Counted from the stretch's first letter, positions 1 through 14,037 are shown. The stretch: 64,000 nucleotides of DNA from Pithys albifrons albifrons (GCF_047495875.1 NC_092461.1:92820431-92884430); one strand, 5' to 3'. Notes: generated from the letters alone by a model not told the origin. Numbers and translations: made by a program.

Positions 1-2327
1 TAGCTAGTTCTCCCTGTCTGCCTGGGTCCCCTGACTCCCTGGGTATGCCAGAAACAGAAGTGATCCACCTGGAACTTCACCTCTAAGTGAAAGTACATCA
101 GTAGCTATTAAGTTTGAGCAGGGTCGAAGTGGGTATAGTGCAAAGCCAGTGTGCACTTGGATGAGAGAGCATTGATTCATTATCAAGCACTGCATAAAGA
201 TCTCTTGTGGTAGGTGACTCGAGGGCTTGCTTCTTCCAATTTGACAACAGGGCTAATTGCTGCTATTAAACCATTTCAGTAAAATGTCTTGGCCAGTACT
301 CAGGACATTCCAAGTGAACAATACTGACTATCATTACTTATAATATAACCTGAGGCTTGCCTTCTCGATGAGATTGCTTGTGACTGAAAGAATGGTTTTA
401 AAGAAGTACCGGGATATCCAGGATGTATCTCTTCAGTATTAGCCTATTTAAACATCTGAAGAAACAAGCGAGTATTCTTCCCCCAAAATTTTCTAATTAT
501 ATTAGACAATTTGCAATCCTAAATAGCTATTTTAACACAGAATATCTTCAGAGCTGCCCAGTAGAAGGATTTTATTGGTCTCTATTGCAGCCTCAGCATA
601 TTCTTGGAGTAATTCATTGTGGTTTGTATCATCCTCACCAGCATCTGTATTCTGAAATAAGCATTAAAGTCTCTTTATACAGTGGTGGTTGCTTCCAGAA
701 AAAAGAGACATGCTACAATACTAGAAAGGGTTGAACATTGAATGTCCCAGATAGAATGCACAAGGAAGATCTATCAGTTTCTAGAGTCTGTTTTCTGGAA
801 GTATTTTTTAATCTAGTTTTGATGTTTAATGAAGAGAGAGTTTTATTGGGTTTTTTTGCTTCTGATATTAAGAAAACTCAAATCAGTGATAAAAGTAAAA
901 AATGTTCTCGCTTGTATTATAAACCCTTTAAATCTTGACACTTAATATGCAGTTCAAGTTCTCTGAAAGAAGAAGGAAAGCATGTGAGGAGATGAGTTTC
1001 TAAGCCCTTGTTAATATGGTGCTGCTTAACAAACGCTGAAATATACTAAAACCAGGTATGCTGCTATTTCGTAGTCAGTTCCTAACTGCCAAAAAACATC
1101 AGTATTGTCTTATACCAACTCTGTAGCTGTCTGCAGCCTTTTAAGGCAAGCATAAGATCTCTGTTAATTTTGGCTCTGGCTTCAGGTATCAGAGAAATAA
1201 ATTTGAATGGTTGTGCCCAATGTATTTGAAGTTTAAAATGAGAAACAGACACTGGGTCTACAATATACTGAGTTTCCTCAATAGAAGTTTGTCAATTAAA
1301 AAAAATGTCACAGTGTCTTCTGTGTGAATGAGCCAGGTATCCTTGATAGATGATGCTCCTGCTGCTTTTAATGGCAGTTAGGGGGTAAATCATTTACTGG
1401 TTGTCTCACACTATACACAGCAATCTCAGCAGCATTGTCATCAAAAGCGATAAATGGCAATCTGTGCACTTACTGGTGTCAGGTATCTGACATCTCATTT
1501 CCTTTCATCCAATAGACTAATTTCACTTGGGACTAGGGATTATACCTTGAAATTCCAAAGGGAGAAAATTAATCCAGATTTTCAAATGCAGTTGAAAGGA
1601 TGGGTCCTGTTGGGTACCTCTGGTAGCAGAGTCCTCAGAATAGGAGGAACTACAGCAAAGTGTTCACAAAGCAGCAGTGATATGCTAGTAGTGTGACTAC
1701 ATAATTATAGCACAAGTAAAAATAATTATATTTTAAAATCCCTTCACTATCATGCTCCAGTATTCCAGAATAATGCTTTCACTCTAAGAACCATAATTTC
1801 AGACTAAAATCTGTGTTGCTCAACAGCACAAGCACAAAAATATGCAGACAAAAATATTGAAGTTAATCGAGTCTAAAAATGTGTGAGAAGAGTAACTGAG
1901 TGGGCCATATGATGAATGGAATTTGATTTCAGTAACTTGTAATGCCATTTTCACCCGAAAACAGTGGAACTACTTATACATTTTCTCAGAGTCATAATTA
2001 GTTCATGGAAGTGATCTGGGAATTGTTTTGACAGTAAAGTCCAAGTTTTGTTCAATGGTGTGCAACAGTGAAAAATAATACACTAAATATAAGGAAGAGA
2101 ATGAATAATAGATAAAACACATTACACAGATCTTCTAAAATATGCAATATTAGTCATCCTAACTAAAAAGGATGCTCTAGAGTTTTCATGTCATAGTAAA
2201 AAGAGCTTAATAAGATTGAGACTGCCTACCAAAGAGAAAAGAGGAAAACAAGGTTGTAAACACACAGATGTATAGTAATGACTGGTACTGCAAATGGAGA
2301 TGTGGAAGATTCAAATCTTTTATTCCC

Positions 2328-2344
2328 TAAAAAAAAAAAAAAAA
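2328..2344 (+). repeat. Poly(A) run
   Basis: An uninterrupted run of about 16 A residues. The sequence before it does not resemble a known SINE, LINE or retrocopy, so it is listed only as a homopolymer. Confidence 0.8.
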
Positions 2345-3697
2345 GTATGTTCAATAAGACTGAAAAGTAGCATTTCCAAAACTGGGAGAGGATTCTTCAC
2401 ACAGTGCCTAGTTGGCAATTACTGTGCAAAGTTAGCAAGAGTCAAAAAACAGTGACATTTATGGGAATAACAGAATAACAGCAGTGTTCAACTAGTGATG
2501 GTATAAAAGAGTTATGAGATTTACACAACTGCACTTTTCAAGTCACTACTCAATATGAATCATGGCTGAAATTTCAAGCGTGACAGATGAACTCTCAGAT
2601 GTGCACTATACACTTCTTTCATCCACCTCTGAAAGTACTGGGCCAGTCATTGTTCTAAACAAGCTGCTGGACAGGAGGAATTGCAAGTCTTGTCAATGAT
2701 AGTGTTCCTACATTCCTGAGATTGGGAAGTGGTGTTTTTTGGAAAGTGAATAATGGAGGCCAAACTAAAATTGGAACAGCACACTGAAGAGGAATAAATA
2801 CTAGCAAGCCTCATCTTATTAAGTAGCTGAAGCAGCAGCCATTCATCCTGCCATTTTGGAACTGACCCTGCCCTATTTCTTTATTTTTGCCAATTTGATA
2901 CATGTTTCCATGGGAACAGAAGCAGGACTAGCCACCAGCTGAGTCAATCTCAGCTGCTGGCTCCCGGTTCTCACGTTTTGTTCCGTTTCCTTGGAAACTG
3001 ATGTCAAATGAGAAAGAGAAGTAAACCAGCTTTTATTCTTTAATATTTACTCTTTCTTTGGACCTGCTCTAGATCCTCTGGGCTGGTGGAACGTTTAGAG
3101 CTGACTTTAATGGCCATTTATTTTCCTGTCCTCTGGAACGTCTGCCAGCCACCGGTAGGTCCCAACAGATGCAAGTAAGAGTTCTCAGTTTCAGCTACTG
3201 CTGGTGGCCGCCTGCTGTGAGATACAATGGCAGGGTTTTAAAGCAGGCTACAGTTTTCAGGAGACATTTGGCTTTCACAGTCTGTAATATTTCAAATTGG
3301 AAGGAAAGAAATTAAATTTATTAAAAAAATAGTAGGAGAAACAGATGGGCGTAATGATATTTAGAGAACAAATTGACTAACAAGCTCTGACCTGCATTAG
3401 GCTAAGCACCCCCAGAAACTACTTCAGCCAATTAAATTCTTCATTTCATATTACACATTTGACAAAGTTCTCTCTAATCCAGCTGTTAGCTGACTGAATA
3501 GCTCAACAGAATAACATAAACAACAGCCCATAAACACATCTGTTTCTGCATATATACATATATGAAAAGAACATGATCTGATTGTTTCAAAGTGGGGAAG
3601 AATGTGCAAAAATCTTCTTAAGCACTTGAATCTGAACCACACATCTTTAGCAATTCTATACCTGTCTTATTCCCACATTTTCATCCTGTGTATACAA

Positions 3698-3711
3698 ACA
3701 CACACACACAC
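3698..3711. repeat. Short (CA)n microsatellite
   Basis: About seven CA units lie in intronic sequence, next to a pyrimidine-rich stretch. Confidence 0.85.
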
Positions 3712-4280
3712 CCTCCTCTGTATATAATTTTGGACCAGGCTATTTTCCAGTTCCTACAGCAACAGTGTTATTAATGAAGATAAATATTAAAGAAAAAAAT
3801 TTACATTTGTGCAATAGAATACAAATTTTCACCTACCTTTAATTTGAAAATGTAGAGAAAAATCAATTTTACCAGACAAAATCTGTCCAAAAGAAAAGTT
3901 TTATATTTGATGACCTCTACTCTTAGTTAACTAGTCCAACAGAGTATAGTATGCTTAGTTTGGACATGCTTTTACCCTTCCTTTTCTATCACACTGAATG
4001 TATGTGCTCCTTCCTGAGTATTCTTTATATCACATCTCAGTTACATTCACATAAATCTCATTTATCAGCGACCTTGCAATACTACTCTAACTTTTAGAAT
4101 TGTATATTCAGGTGAATTAATGTACAATCAAAATAACATCTCAGAAATATTAATTTCTTCAGGTAATAGGAGCAGTCCCACAGAAAAACTATCAGAGACC
4201 CAGGAACAACATTTATTCCTCCAGTCCTGTTGCACTTGCATCCATCCTGAGGGAAGATCAAACTGGAGTTACAACTTCCT

Positions 4281-4599
4281 CCCGAAGGAGGAGCAGGAAC
4301 TGATCTCTCCTCTGCAGTGACCAGTGACGGGACCCGAGGGAATGGCCTGAAGTTGTGCCAGGGGAAGTTTAGGTTGGATATCAGGAAAAGGTTCTTCACC
4401 CAGAGGTGGCTGGGCACTGAACTGGCTCCCCAGGGAAGTGGTCACAGCACTGACCCTGACAGAGCTCAAGCAGCATTTGGACAATACTCTCAGGCACATG
4501 GTGTGACTCTTGGGCATGATCCCATGCAAGGCTAAGAGTTGGACATGATGATCGTTGTAGGTCCCTTCCAACTCAGCGTATTCTCTGGTTCTGTGATCT
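4281..4599 (+). mobile_element. CR1 LINE fragment, 3' end
   Basis: The sequence matches the avian CR1 3' region as I know it. Hallmarks in order are GACGGGACCCGAGGGAATGG, TTTAGGTTGGATATCAGGAA, a segment resembling CCCCAGGGAAGTGGTCACAG, and the tail TCCCTTCCAACTCAGCGTAT followed by ttctgtgat. It is truncated at the 5' end, as is normal for CR1, and carries many substitutions. It lies antisense to GABBR2. No intact reverse transcriptase is present. Confidence 0.9.
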
Positions 4600-7500
4600 A
4601 CTGAGGATATACTCAATTTTTTGGGTGCTCAGAGAGCTCTGTCAAGCCAGCTAACACTGTGATTTTATTCTGGGTTAGTTATTTGAATGAAAATTTTAGG
4701 CAGTTGTAATTGTTTGAAGCCAGGCTTATTGTCTTATTCAAAAAGATGTAAGATGTACTGAATTTATCTAATCTATTTATGGGTTTCCTCTAGCTGAACA
4801 TAAAATCAAATCTCCAATTCCATCTTTCTCTATATCAGGAAAACTTTGCATAGCAAACAAGATAACACCCTTTGGGTTTGCTGCTGCAGCTGCAAAAAGG
4901 TAAGAGAATTCCACTTTACGTTGAGCTTTGCAACATCTGTCCAGAATTCTCCAAAACCAGCCTTTATGTTTATATTCTGAAATAACTCACTATAACCACT
5001 AAAACGTTGGCATCTCATCTTTCACCCTCTCTCCCACTGAGCAACACAGGTACCAACACAAAGACTGGGACTAGTCCTGAAGAACTCTACTGGCAACATC
5101 TTTTCTTACCAGAAAATGAACTTTTATTTATTTCCTCATTCTCTTTCCTTATTCTAAAGAACTTTATACCCATTTAAGGGCTTCTCTCTTATTCCATGGC
5201 TATTGTATTTCCATGAGAGCCTTTGATGAAAGACATTGATGAATCCTTTTTGGAGACCTAGCAGGCTTTGTCAGCTTCTATTCACGTCTGCTGGCTTCTT
5301 CAAAGTACTTCAGTAAGTTTTAATGTCTTGTTCCTTCACAAGTGCTATGTCAACTGCTCCTCAATGTAGCGTATCAATTACTAATTCTACTCCTGATTAT
5401 AATTTTTATAAATTGGTCTACTACAGACTTTAACTTACAAGTCTGAGGTTTCCACTCTGTCTTGAAAACATGGCAAGACATTTGCAACATTTTGCTCAGA
5501 TATCAAAGCAGTTTCTGAGCTAATGATTACATAGTACTGTCAGTAGTTTGACTATTACTTTTTTGAATTGCTTTAGAAAGCCTGAGAGAATATAATTTTT
5601 TTTCCAGTGATTTATTTCTGATCAGTTTCTCTATTCCTACCAGCAACTCCAGTCACTCCTCAGTGAGTTCATCAGAAGGGTTCTAGCACAGCAATCTCCA
5701 CAAAATCTTCCATTAAGAATTTTGCTGAACAAAGCAGCAAAGCAATCATTTAATCATTCTACATGGCCTTGTTTTCTGCCAATAATGCTCTTCTGTTCTG
5801 ATCAAATATTGTTCCCAAGGTTCCCTGGCAAACTTTCTGCTACCGGTATTTACAGAACAATTTATTATTCATTTTTCATTCATTGCAAGATTCTTTTTAG
5901 ACGGTTCTATTGTCTTCTACATTTAACTTACCAGACTTTATGATCCTGTCTATTTTCCTCATTTGGATACAACTTTGGTCTTTTTGAAGGATATCTTCCC
6001 GCTGTTTTGTCATGCTGAGTCTCTTCCTTTTCAAGTCTTACTTGATCTGTGGCATGCATTTACTCTTGAGTCTCAAATATGATAGTCTTAATACTCTCTA
6101 GACCACCCAGAAGGATTTAACTCTACAGCATCCTCTTTAGCTTCTCTTTAAGAGGCTTTCTCAGTTTAGTGTTGTTCCCTTTCATGAAGCTGAGTACTGT
6201 CCCACTGATCTTTTTTGGGTGTTGCTTCTTCAAAGCTATGAAAACTAAGAATGATATATTTGCAGCTCCAGAAAACTCCTTCAGATATGAAGACTTTTGA
6301 ACAGATTCTGTATACTATTGAGAATGAAATCAAGGGTTAATTCTCTGTCTGTGGGTTCTCTAATCTGTTGAATTGCAAAGAATTACCACTCCTAAATGAG
6401 CTAGTCTGAACAGCACATTTATCCAGTTTACATAGCCATTTTTTTGCTACTGCAATATTTATGACTCCCTCAACATATCAGTTAAAGCTGACCTTCTGGC
6501 TTTCTGGTTAGTAATATATATCCAACAGCATAGTTATACATTTGGAATGCATGGGAATTCTGTCTCACTCACAGAAATTATTAGTATGGTAATTTGAATT
6601 GACTTTAACATTCTGCACTACTCTGACACCAGCATGGTGTACTCAATCTTTCCTGAATATCAGTATTTTTGTTATTGCAATTTGCTCATATAAGGTTAGG
6701 TATTCTCAGTTTCCTCACTTTACATCCATATCAATGCTAGAAGCCCAAAAAGGATAGTTCTCATTTATCTGTCTTTCTCTTCTGTATCACTTTTTCTCCA
6801 TTTCACATTTATTTCCATCCCAAGACAATTCAGTGTGAAACCTTAAATATTGGTATTCCAGATACCAGAATGCAGTTAACTTTTAAATATTAATAATATT
6901 ATCATAAGAATGCATAAGAGAAGACATCACAGAGATAACTACAGAACTGGTACTAAGATGTCAAGGAATGGAAAGGCTGTTGCCCTGGACTAACAGGTTT
7001 TAAAATCCTACAAGAAATACTGGCATCCAGTATGCAAGGTACTACTTTTACTAATCTAACACTAATGCAGAGTCTTTTTACCTTGGGACTTATAAAATCT
7101 AATCCACCTCCCCTAGCATCTTATTTATTCAACACTATCAACACCTTCCAAGGCCACCAACACTCAATGTGTTTCATAGCTATTTGTGCTGGGAGAAATA
7201 AGCCAGTCAGGGGCTTTCAAGCTAAACTGCAGTGTAAAAGAGTTATTACACCACTGCATTATGAGCAGGAGGCGAGTGTGACTGTATGTCTACGTACAGA
7301 AACTTTGATTTGTACTAAGTACCTAAATGAATTGTGATATGGATATTGCACAGACTCCACTTTGTAAAGCATTTTCCTATTTCAGACTATGGTTTCAGTC
7401 CAATGCAGCTGAGCAATTGAAATTAGAGCAAGCTTGTTTCCTAAGTATTTTTTGTCTCGTGGCTGGATTCTCTTCATCTAAAAGTAAAGCTCCCCTGAAG

Positions 7501-9216
7501 TGGGTAGTTTAAATTGTCTGTCTTTGGACAAAGGGATAAACTCATTCTGTGACCCTTCTCTTAGGGGAGACACTAACAGAATCTCTCCTCTGCATAGCTG
7601 GCTGTTTCCATCAAATCTGTTGCAGTGCTGTGTCCTTAAGAGCTGTTACCTGCTCCATCTGTCAGATTTGACAGAAACAGGTAAAGTTTGTTAGACAGCA
7701 GGACAAACTGTGCAGAGCACCCTTGCACATAAATATGGCCTTTTTAAACCAGGACAAAATCCAGATGGTTGGAAAAAGATGCTAGAGCCTTGCTATTGGG
7801 GCAAAGCTTTTACATGGTTAATACACAGAAGCCCTGTATTTTCCTATGGCATGTTGAGCCCAAGAACCCAGCCAGCAAGACAGAGAGGAAGGATGCCCTC
7901 CAGTTCACATGACTGGGAGAAATTTAGTCTGGCAGAAACCTAGATGAGATCTGATCATAACCGCAGAACACTTTGATTATGACAAAAAAGGTGAATTAGG
8001 ATGAAAAAAGCAAATTTCTAGTTCAATCTAGAAAGAACCTTGTGAGAAAAAAAAGTGATTGGTCTCTCTACTGGTCTGAAAAATTATCAAAAGAAGAAAT
8101 GTTATAGCCAGTGAAAATAGGAAAACAGATGAATAGAGGTAACAATATGGATGAATACCCATTTTTTGCACTCTTGCTTGAAGTTGAGAAGCACTTTTTG
8201 TCAGCGAAGATTTTGCATTATGTGAAAATCAAGCTTAGAGTAGTCTATGAAATGTACATAGGTGCAGTTCTTCTGCAGGAGATCTTTAACCTGATTGTTT
8301 TTATCCAGCCATTTTATTATCTATATATCATATACCATAAACTGTTCACCCTAGTGATGACTGGAGCATCTGGATGCTTTATAGTTCAGTCTTTAAAACT
8401 TTTAACATGGTGTCTTATGGCAGCCATAGATGTGCTTTTCATAAAGGAACCATACATTTGGAATTAGGATGACAGAGACCAGACTGAAAACTGACAGACC
8501 CAACATCCCACGTGATTTCTGCCTTCTTAAGGGCCAGAGAGTCTCCACAAAAGCCTTCACTTCCCTTTGTATTTTTAGATTTAGAGCACCCATCCTTGGC
8601 TTTTAAGGCATGGATTGCTTGGACTTTCCAAACAACTCCAGAAAAGAAGCCTGGATGTTTTTAAGTTCTGGATTTAAGACATTTTAAAAAGTTCTGGATA
8701 ATTTACTGCTCTTCAGTCATTGAAACACAAACTATTTTGTGAATAATGGCAAACAGCAAAGGACAGAGCCAGTTTTTAGGCTTCTTGTCTTGGTTACTTT
8801 GACTGATGTGTTTCTGAAGATGCAGCTAAGAGGACCACCCAACAGTATCCAAATGAAGAACTATCATGTAGGAAGCTGGTGAGTATTCATAAACAGCACT
8901 CAAATGGTTCATTAGCTAGAATGACTGATTGCATTCATAACTTTGGAGCCTACATTACGTCTTTATCACTTCAATTAGCTTCAACTGAGAGAAATAACCC
9001 CTTTGAAATTATTCTACAGAAGCAAGTGGGCCAAGGAATATATGCTACACAAAATTCCAACACAATATTCCTGAAATGAAACAGAAACTTGACTCCAGTA
9101 GTGTTTACTATGTGGTAAGAACTTTTCAAACACAGAAGAGATAATACCTGCTCCATAAAACTCAACTAAATAATTCATCATTGCACTTAAATCCCCTAAA
9201 ATATATGATGTTTATG

Positions 9217-9242
9217 ATAATAATAATAATAGCAGCAGCAGC
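9217..9242. repeat. Compound trinucleotide repeat (ATA)n(AGC)4
   Basis: A short ATA/TAA run (9217-9230) is followed directly by four AGC units (9231-9242). It is intronic. Confidence 0.9.
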
Positions 9243-11120
9243 AAAGACATTTCTCATTTGCTTCTACTAACAAGTTTTTTAGACCTGAAGAGGTGTGCTT
9301 CAGGAAAGCAAACTGCAGTTCACCTCAAACATGTTTTATGCACATACAGTATTTTAATGACTTACTTGCATAATACTGTTATTTCCTTCCCACCCCAAAT
9401 GCATTAGCTTAAACAATATTCTGCACAACTTATAGTAATAGCTAAGAGCTATAGCAGTATATTCACGTTGATTCTATGCTGAGTGCTTAGAATATTAAAC
9501 ATTCTAAAATTAAACATTCGAAATATTAAACATGGGATTACATAGTTTGCAGAGAATTTCAGTTCTGTTACAAAATTCAGGCAACCCGTGTGCAGCCTTG
9601 TGACTTAGACAGACCAGAAGGTGGAACAAACACACTACATTTTTACTGTTATACATTACATGATCAAAGAATATACACTGAAAAGTATATGCAATCACTT
9701 AATACTGCAGTAAACATTATTTCCAAAATATATAGTATTTATGGTTTGATAACTTCACAGTTACTGCTGCTGTCTACAGACATTTCAATTAAGTGATTCT
9801 AATAATTCTAGATCTCAGGACCCTTAGTTATAGTTAAAGTAAAAAGTAAAATTCCTTCTAACAGCATTATTTCAATTGGATTTTATGACTAATCGTCATA
9901 ATATGTTTGGTTTTCCATGAGCAGATAAACTGTTAACAATACTGACAAATGAAATATCAGTTGCAATGCAGTTGGAACCAAATGAAGTAAACAAGGCTCT
10001 CAACAAGCTGCTATAGCTTCAAGCTACACAGTCACAGAGCAGAAGCATCTCAAGACAAATTTCAGTTAAATTTTCCAGTTTTTATTGGAAACCCTATTAA
10101 TATGGGAAGTCTTTAAAAAAAAAGTTAAAATCTAGGGAATGACTGAGAAGTATCTTTTCACACTCTAAAATGATTTCTTGAAAAGTATCCCTTGCAGTTT
10201 TGGAGGCATTGTTCTAAGGAATTTTCTACAAATTATAATAAAATAAAAAGTAAAATCTCCTAACAAAATTCCAGAGCTACACTGCAAAATAAGAACAAAG
10301 TAAAAGCAATGGAGTAAAATAGCATATCTTTCCTTGCAAATGTTAACATTAGAAGAGAAAACTACTACTTTTTCTTACTAATTGCCAAGCACAATCCAGT
10401 TTTCAGATGTCACCAGTTTCTATGTTGGAGACAATAACCTCTCAAACACTGCTTATCTACATACAGATAGACTTTTTTTTTCCTATTTCTGCATTGTTGC
10501 TACCCTGTTTCTTGCTGTCAGTTTGTCCAGAAAGCTCCACCTCAGTTCCATTTCCAGAAACCAACTAGAAAGCTGAAAAATGTGTACAGTTGGCATTAAG
10601 TTGTTACTTCCACCCTATCAAAATCACAAGTGTGACCTTTCTGGGAATGACATTAAAATAGGAACAATCAGTATGGGTGTATGCACATAAAATTACTAAA
10701 AATAAATATAGTGGTAGGTAACATAATTCCCTACCATCTCTACAAAGAATGCTGTCTAAGCAGTGACCTCTCTTGCACTTATCTTGAATGAGCTCTTACT
10801 GAAATCCACTAATGGGTTCTGATAATCTATTATTTATTGCTACAAACTCTAATAGAGAGCCTTAGCAGAGAACTCTCTGGTGTTTACAATCTTTCCAAAT
10901 AAAGTCTCTCGCAAGTGACAGAAATGTGGCACCTTCAACTACAGATACAATTTCTTTTGGTTGCAGTTATTTCATTTCTGTTTGGTTTTTTAAAAAAGAA
11001 CACTTCCTCCCCCAGAATACACAGTTTGATTTTGCTTTCATATAACCTAGTGCATCTTAGCTTGGTCTTATGGAAATACTGATGTGCAACCATAAATACT
11101 ACTTGGGCTTGAGGACATAC

Positions 11121-11243
11121 CTCCATGTTATACTTTTCCACTGTCCTCCTCAAAGGATCCACAACCTGCCAGCAAATCAGGATGCAAAGATCAATCAGTA
11201 GCATCCCGCCAACTATCCCCAGTAGCTTCTGGTCTTTAATGAT
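11121..11243 (-). CDS. GABBR2: GABBR2 exon: end of intracellular loop 2 and TM4
   Basis: This is a 123-bp, 41-codon exon, phase 0 at both ends. It reads [20 protein letters not shown], then [20 protein letters not shown] and a final E. The acceptor is gtctctccag and the donor is GAG|gtatgt. IIKDQK closes intracellular loop 2, [19 protein letters not shown] is TM4, and [14 protein letters not shown] enters extracellular loop 2. From memory human GB2 has LLVIVGG, WQAVDP and KYSME, so there are three substitutions here, one of them Val to Gly inside TM4. The acceptor is preceded by an unusually long, nearly pure pyrimidine tract made of A/G-rich repeat units as read on the plus strand. The next exon, starting in extracellular loop 2, is not found in the remaining 11.1 kb. 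Confidence 0.95.
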
Positions 11244-11287
11244 CTGGAGAGACAAAAAAGAAAAAAAGAAAAAAAGAAAAAAGAAGC
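11244..11287 (-). promoter_or_regulatory. GABBR2: Repeat-built polypyrimidine tract at the TM4 exon acceptor
   Basis: On the plus strand, units of six or seven A followed by G occur four times (11254-11283). On the transcribed strand this is (C)T6-7 repeated, directly upstream of gtctctccag and the exon start at 11243. It is a microsatellite that doubles as the splice-site pyrimidine tract, so its length may vary between alleles. Confidence 0.75.
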
Positions 11288-13997
11288 AGGGAGATTCCCA
11301 TGAGCCATAGATAGATCCCTGTACAGCTTTATTCCTATATAGGGAGGAAAATACAGGTTGCTAATGACAAAGGTTTTTAACAGTGAACAAAGAAAAGTTT
11401 CAGAAATATAGAAAGATGAAAGCTAGATGTCATAGATTGCTTTACTTCATTTCATCATTATTAGAAGTATCTAAAGTGCTTTCCAATTTCTAAAAAGAAA
11501 TTGGGAGGACCCTTAAATATTAATATTGAAGTCCAGGTTTAATATTAACTCCTGTAAAATGAGGAAAATATATTTTAGGGAGCTACTATTGTGTCTATGT
11601 ATGCAAATGTGGAAAAGTGTTCACCACACCTCTTAGAGAAGCAGCACTTGAGATAGCTTTCTCTAATTTTCCATGGATTTTAGGTTCAAAAAAGAAAAAC
11701 AACAGTTGCTGATAAAAATAACAAGCCAAATCATGTATTACAATGTTGTATAGCTGCATGCAATCCCTATCACACAGCAATCCCAATCAAATAGCAACAC
11801 CAAAAAATATATTGCAAGTACATTCTTTCAGTTGCAAAGTTGTAAGCATGTTGAAATACCAGGCTTAAATAAAATTTTTATCAGTGCTCTTGAACCTATG
11901 TTCATGGTTTTTGAATTAATATATACCTCTTTTACTAATGAAGACTCATCCAGTAGTCAAAAGGTATTGCCAAATGCTTTAACACTGACAAACCCATGTA
12001 ATTTTTCCCATTTTTTTTCTCTGAATCAGTGGCATAATGCAAATGAAATATTCAAAAATGTTAAGCCTGTGAAGCTTAATAAAGTTGTGATTATTTCAGT
12101 TCAATTTGCTGAAATTGTTAGGATTTTGAAAATGCTTTACGAAGCCAGAAGTGTCAGCTAATACAGGTAATGTTAGCATTCCTGCCTAGACAAAATTGTA
12201 TTTGCATTGAATTCTTATCAAGGTTAAGGAAATGATAAAGAGGAATAAAATCTGAAATAATGTAAGAACTTTAGAAAGTTTGGGTTTCATACAGTTTGGT
12301 GTGATACAATATTTTGAAAGATGGCTCTGAAACATTGTGCACTGCTTTTTGTTGATCTGCGAGTTTATAGATAATTTGGAGTAACTAAATTAGCAACCAG
12401 AATGAGTTAAAAAACTTGATACATTATTTTCATTTCCTGAGACCAGTTATTTAAATCCATCATCATAAAGGACTGGAAAATGATGCTTCCCACAGGTTTG
12501 CAGCAGTAATGGAGCAGCACATCCACCTCAGCAGAGATAGCACAGGCATGTCTGGAGAGGGATGATGAAGGAGAAGAGTGCAAATTTCATTGTGGTACTT
12601 CTTGCTGCTGAATGGCTTGGCAAAAACTTTTCAAGGAAAAAGTGCTTTGGTGGGATGTGCAGGGGGAGGAAGACTGTTGAAATGTGCTTCCTTATTAAGC
12701 TAAAATGAAAGCAGGTATTAAGCAAAGATTCCCAGATGCAGCTTGGTCCCTTGTCTTTTTTAGGAAACCAGAACTATGTGCAACTTTTTAGTTGTTTACT
12801 AACTGGCAACCAAAGCTGAAAAGGGTCAGGTTACCCCCTGTAAAAAAGCCCAAGCATTTTTTAAACTATTTTCTAGTGTCTCTAAACAGGTTGTGAGTGA
12901 AACATATCTAGTGCTGACCCTAGTATGAATGGATACATGGAACAGAAAAACCATGGGGAGTCAAGTCTAAAAAGAATTTGAGTTTAGATGAAATCGAGAC
13001 ACCTCAACTCAGATTTCTTTTCCTTCCTCTTAAATGGCTATGGAATTTATTGTATTGGCATATTTTTGTTGGTCTTTCTTTTTAACTGATGAGGTTTATT
13101 TTACTGAACCTGACTGTTGAACTATTACTTGTCTAGCTTTTCTCTGTAGCCAGTGGGCAGGGACAGAAGCCTTTAAAGGACAATTCACCCCACCTATCTT
13201 GAGTACAATTTAGGATCAGAAAAATTACTGTTCTGAATCATGTTCCTCCCTTCCTCACTCCCCACACCCCAAGAGGACGTGAAGACAATTAACTTCAGCT
13301 AAAAATAAGCATTTGAGAAAATTAATGCCATGTGAAAAGCATCTGCCAGAAATGTCTCCCTGTGCTCTGCTAAACCAAAAAGATTCCTTAAAAAAACCCC
13401 CAAAACATCTTATCTTTCTAATGAAAATAGTGAACACTTTAGCTGCAGATTTACTAACACCTGGCAATATTAATTAAACTGGTACAGCAATGTCAGAAGC
13501 AAGAGTGAAAGGGTATTATTAAAAGCAGTAATACTGATAATACATTCACAGAATCAAAATAAATCACTTGCTATTCATGACTACATTGCTAACCACTCCT
13601 CCTTGCTCTTGTACATCTTTCTTTCATTCACATCTGACCTTGCACTACTGTCAGTATTTCAGTCCACATGTAAGTTTGATAACCTTTTTTTGGACAAGTA
13701 GTTAAGAGAATAAATAAAATTAGAGTTACATCAAACAGTGGAGCTCTTCCTTGGATACCACTTGGAGCAATTTTTCCTGCATTACTCTCTGAATGGTCCT
13801 TTTCTGGACAGAAGGGGAGAGTTATTTAACAGCAGCTGTCACTGGCAGTGGGTATTATTCATCCCTTACTACTTCTGCCAGACAGCCAGGAGGAAGGCAA
13901 GCAAAAGAAAGCCCATAAGATAACCTGAGAGAGTGACCTGCATTACTGTAATGAGCTCTGTAAAACACTGGGGTACTGGTGCTGTGAGCAAGGTGAG

Positions 13998-14037
13998 AAG
14001 GCTGAATGCAGGGCGCCAAGGCTGAATGCAGGGCGCC
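13998..14037. repeat. 20-bp perfect tandem duplication
   Basis: The unit aaggctgaatgcagggcgcc occurs twice in direct succession (13998-14017 and 14018-14037) without a mismatch. It contains GGCGCC in otherwise CpG-poor sequence. Confidence 0.95.

Larger units (their letters stand above)
1..11120 (-). other. GABBR2: Intron following the TM4 exon (5' part)
   Basis: This is intronic sequence, at least 11,120 bp, running out of the window. It contains a CR1 fragment (4281-4599), a poly(A) run near 2330-2344, a short (CA)n run near 3698-3711 and a compound trinucleotide repeat (9217-9242). No further GABBR2 exon is readable: nothing resembling the expected extracellular loop 2/TM5 sequence occurs on the minus strand. 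The rest looks like unique AT-rich intron. Confidence 0.85.

Noticed and set aside
4269..4616. 115-codon minus-strand open frame
   Set aside because: It is antisense across a CR1 3' end, which is non-coding in that orientation.
8111..8467. 118-codon plus-strand open frame
   Set aside because: It lies in intron, opposite to the gene, with AT-rich composition, no domain and no homology that I recognise.
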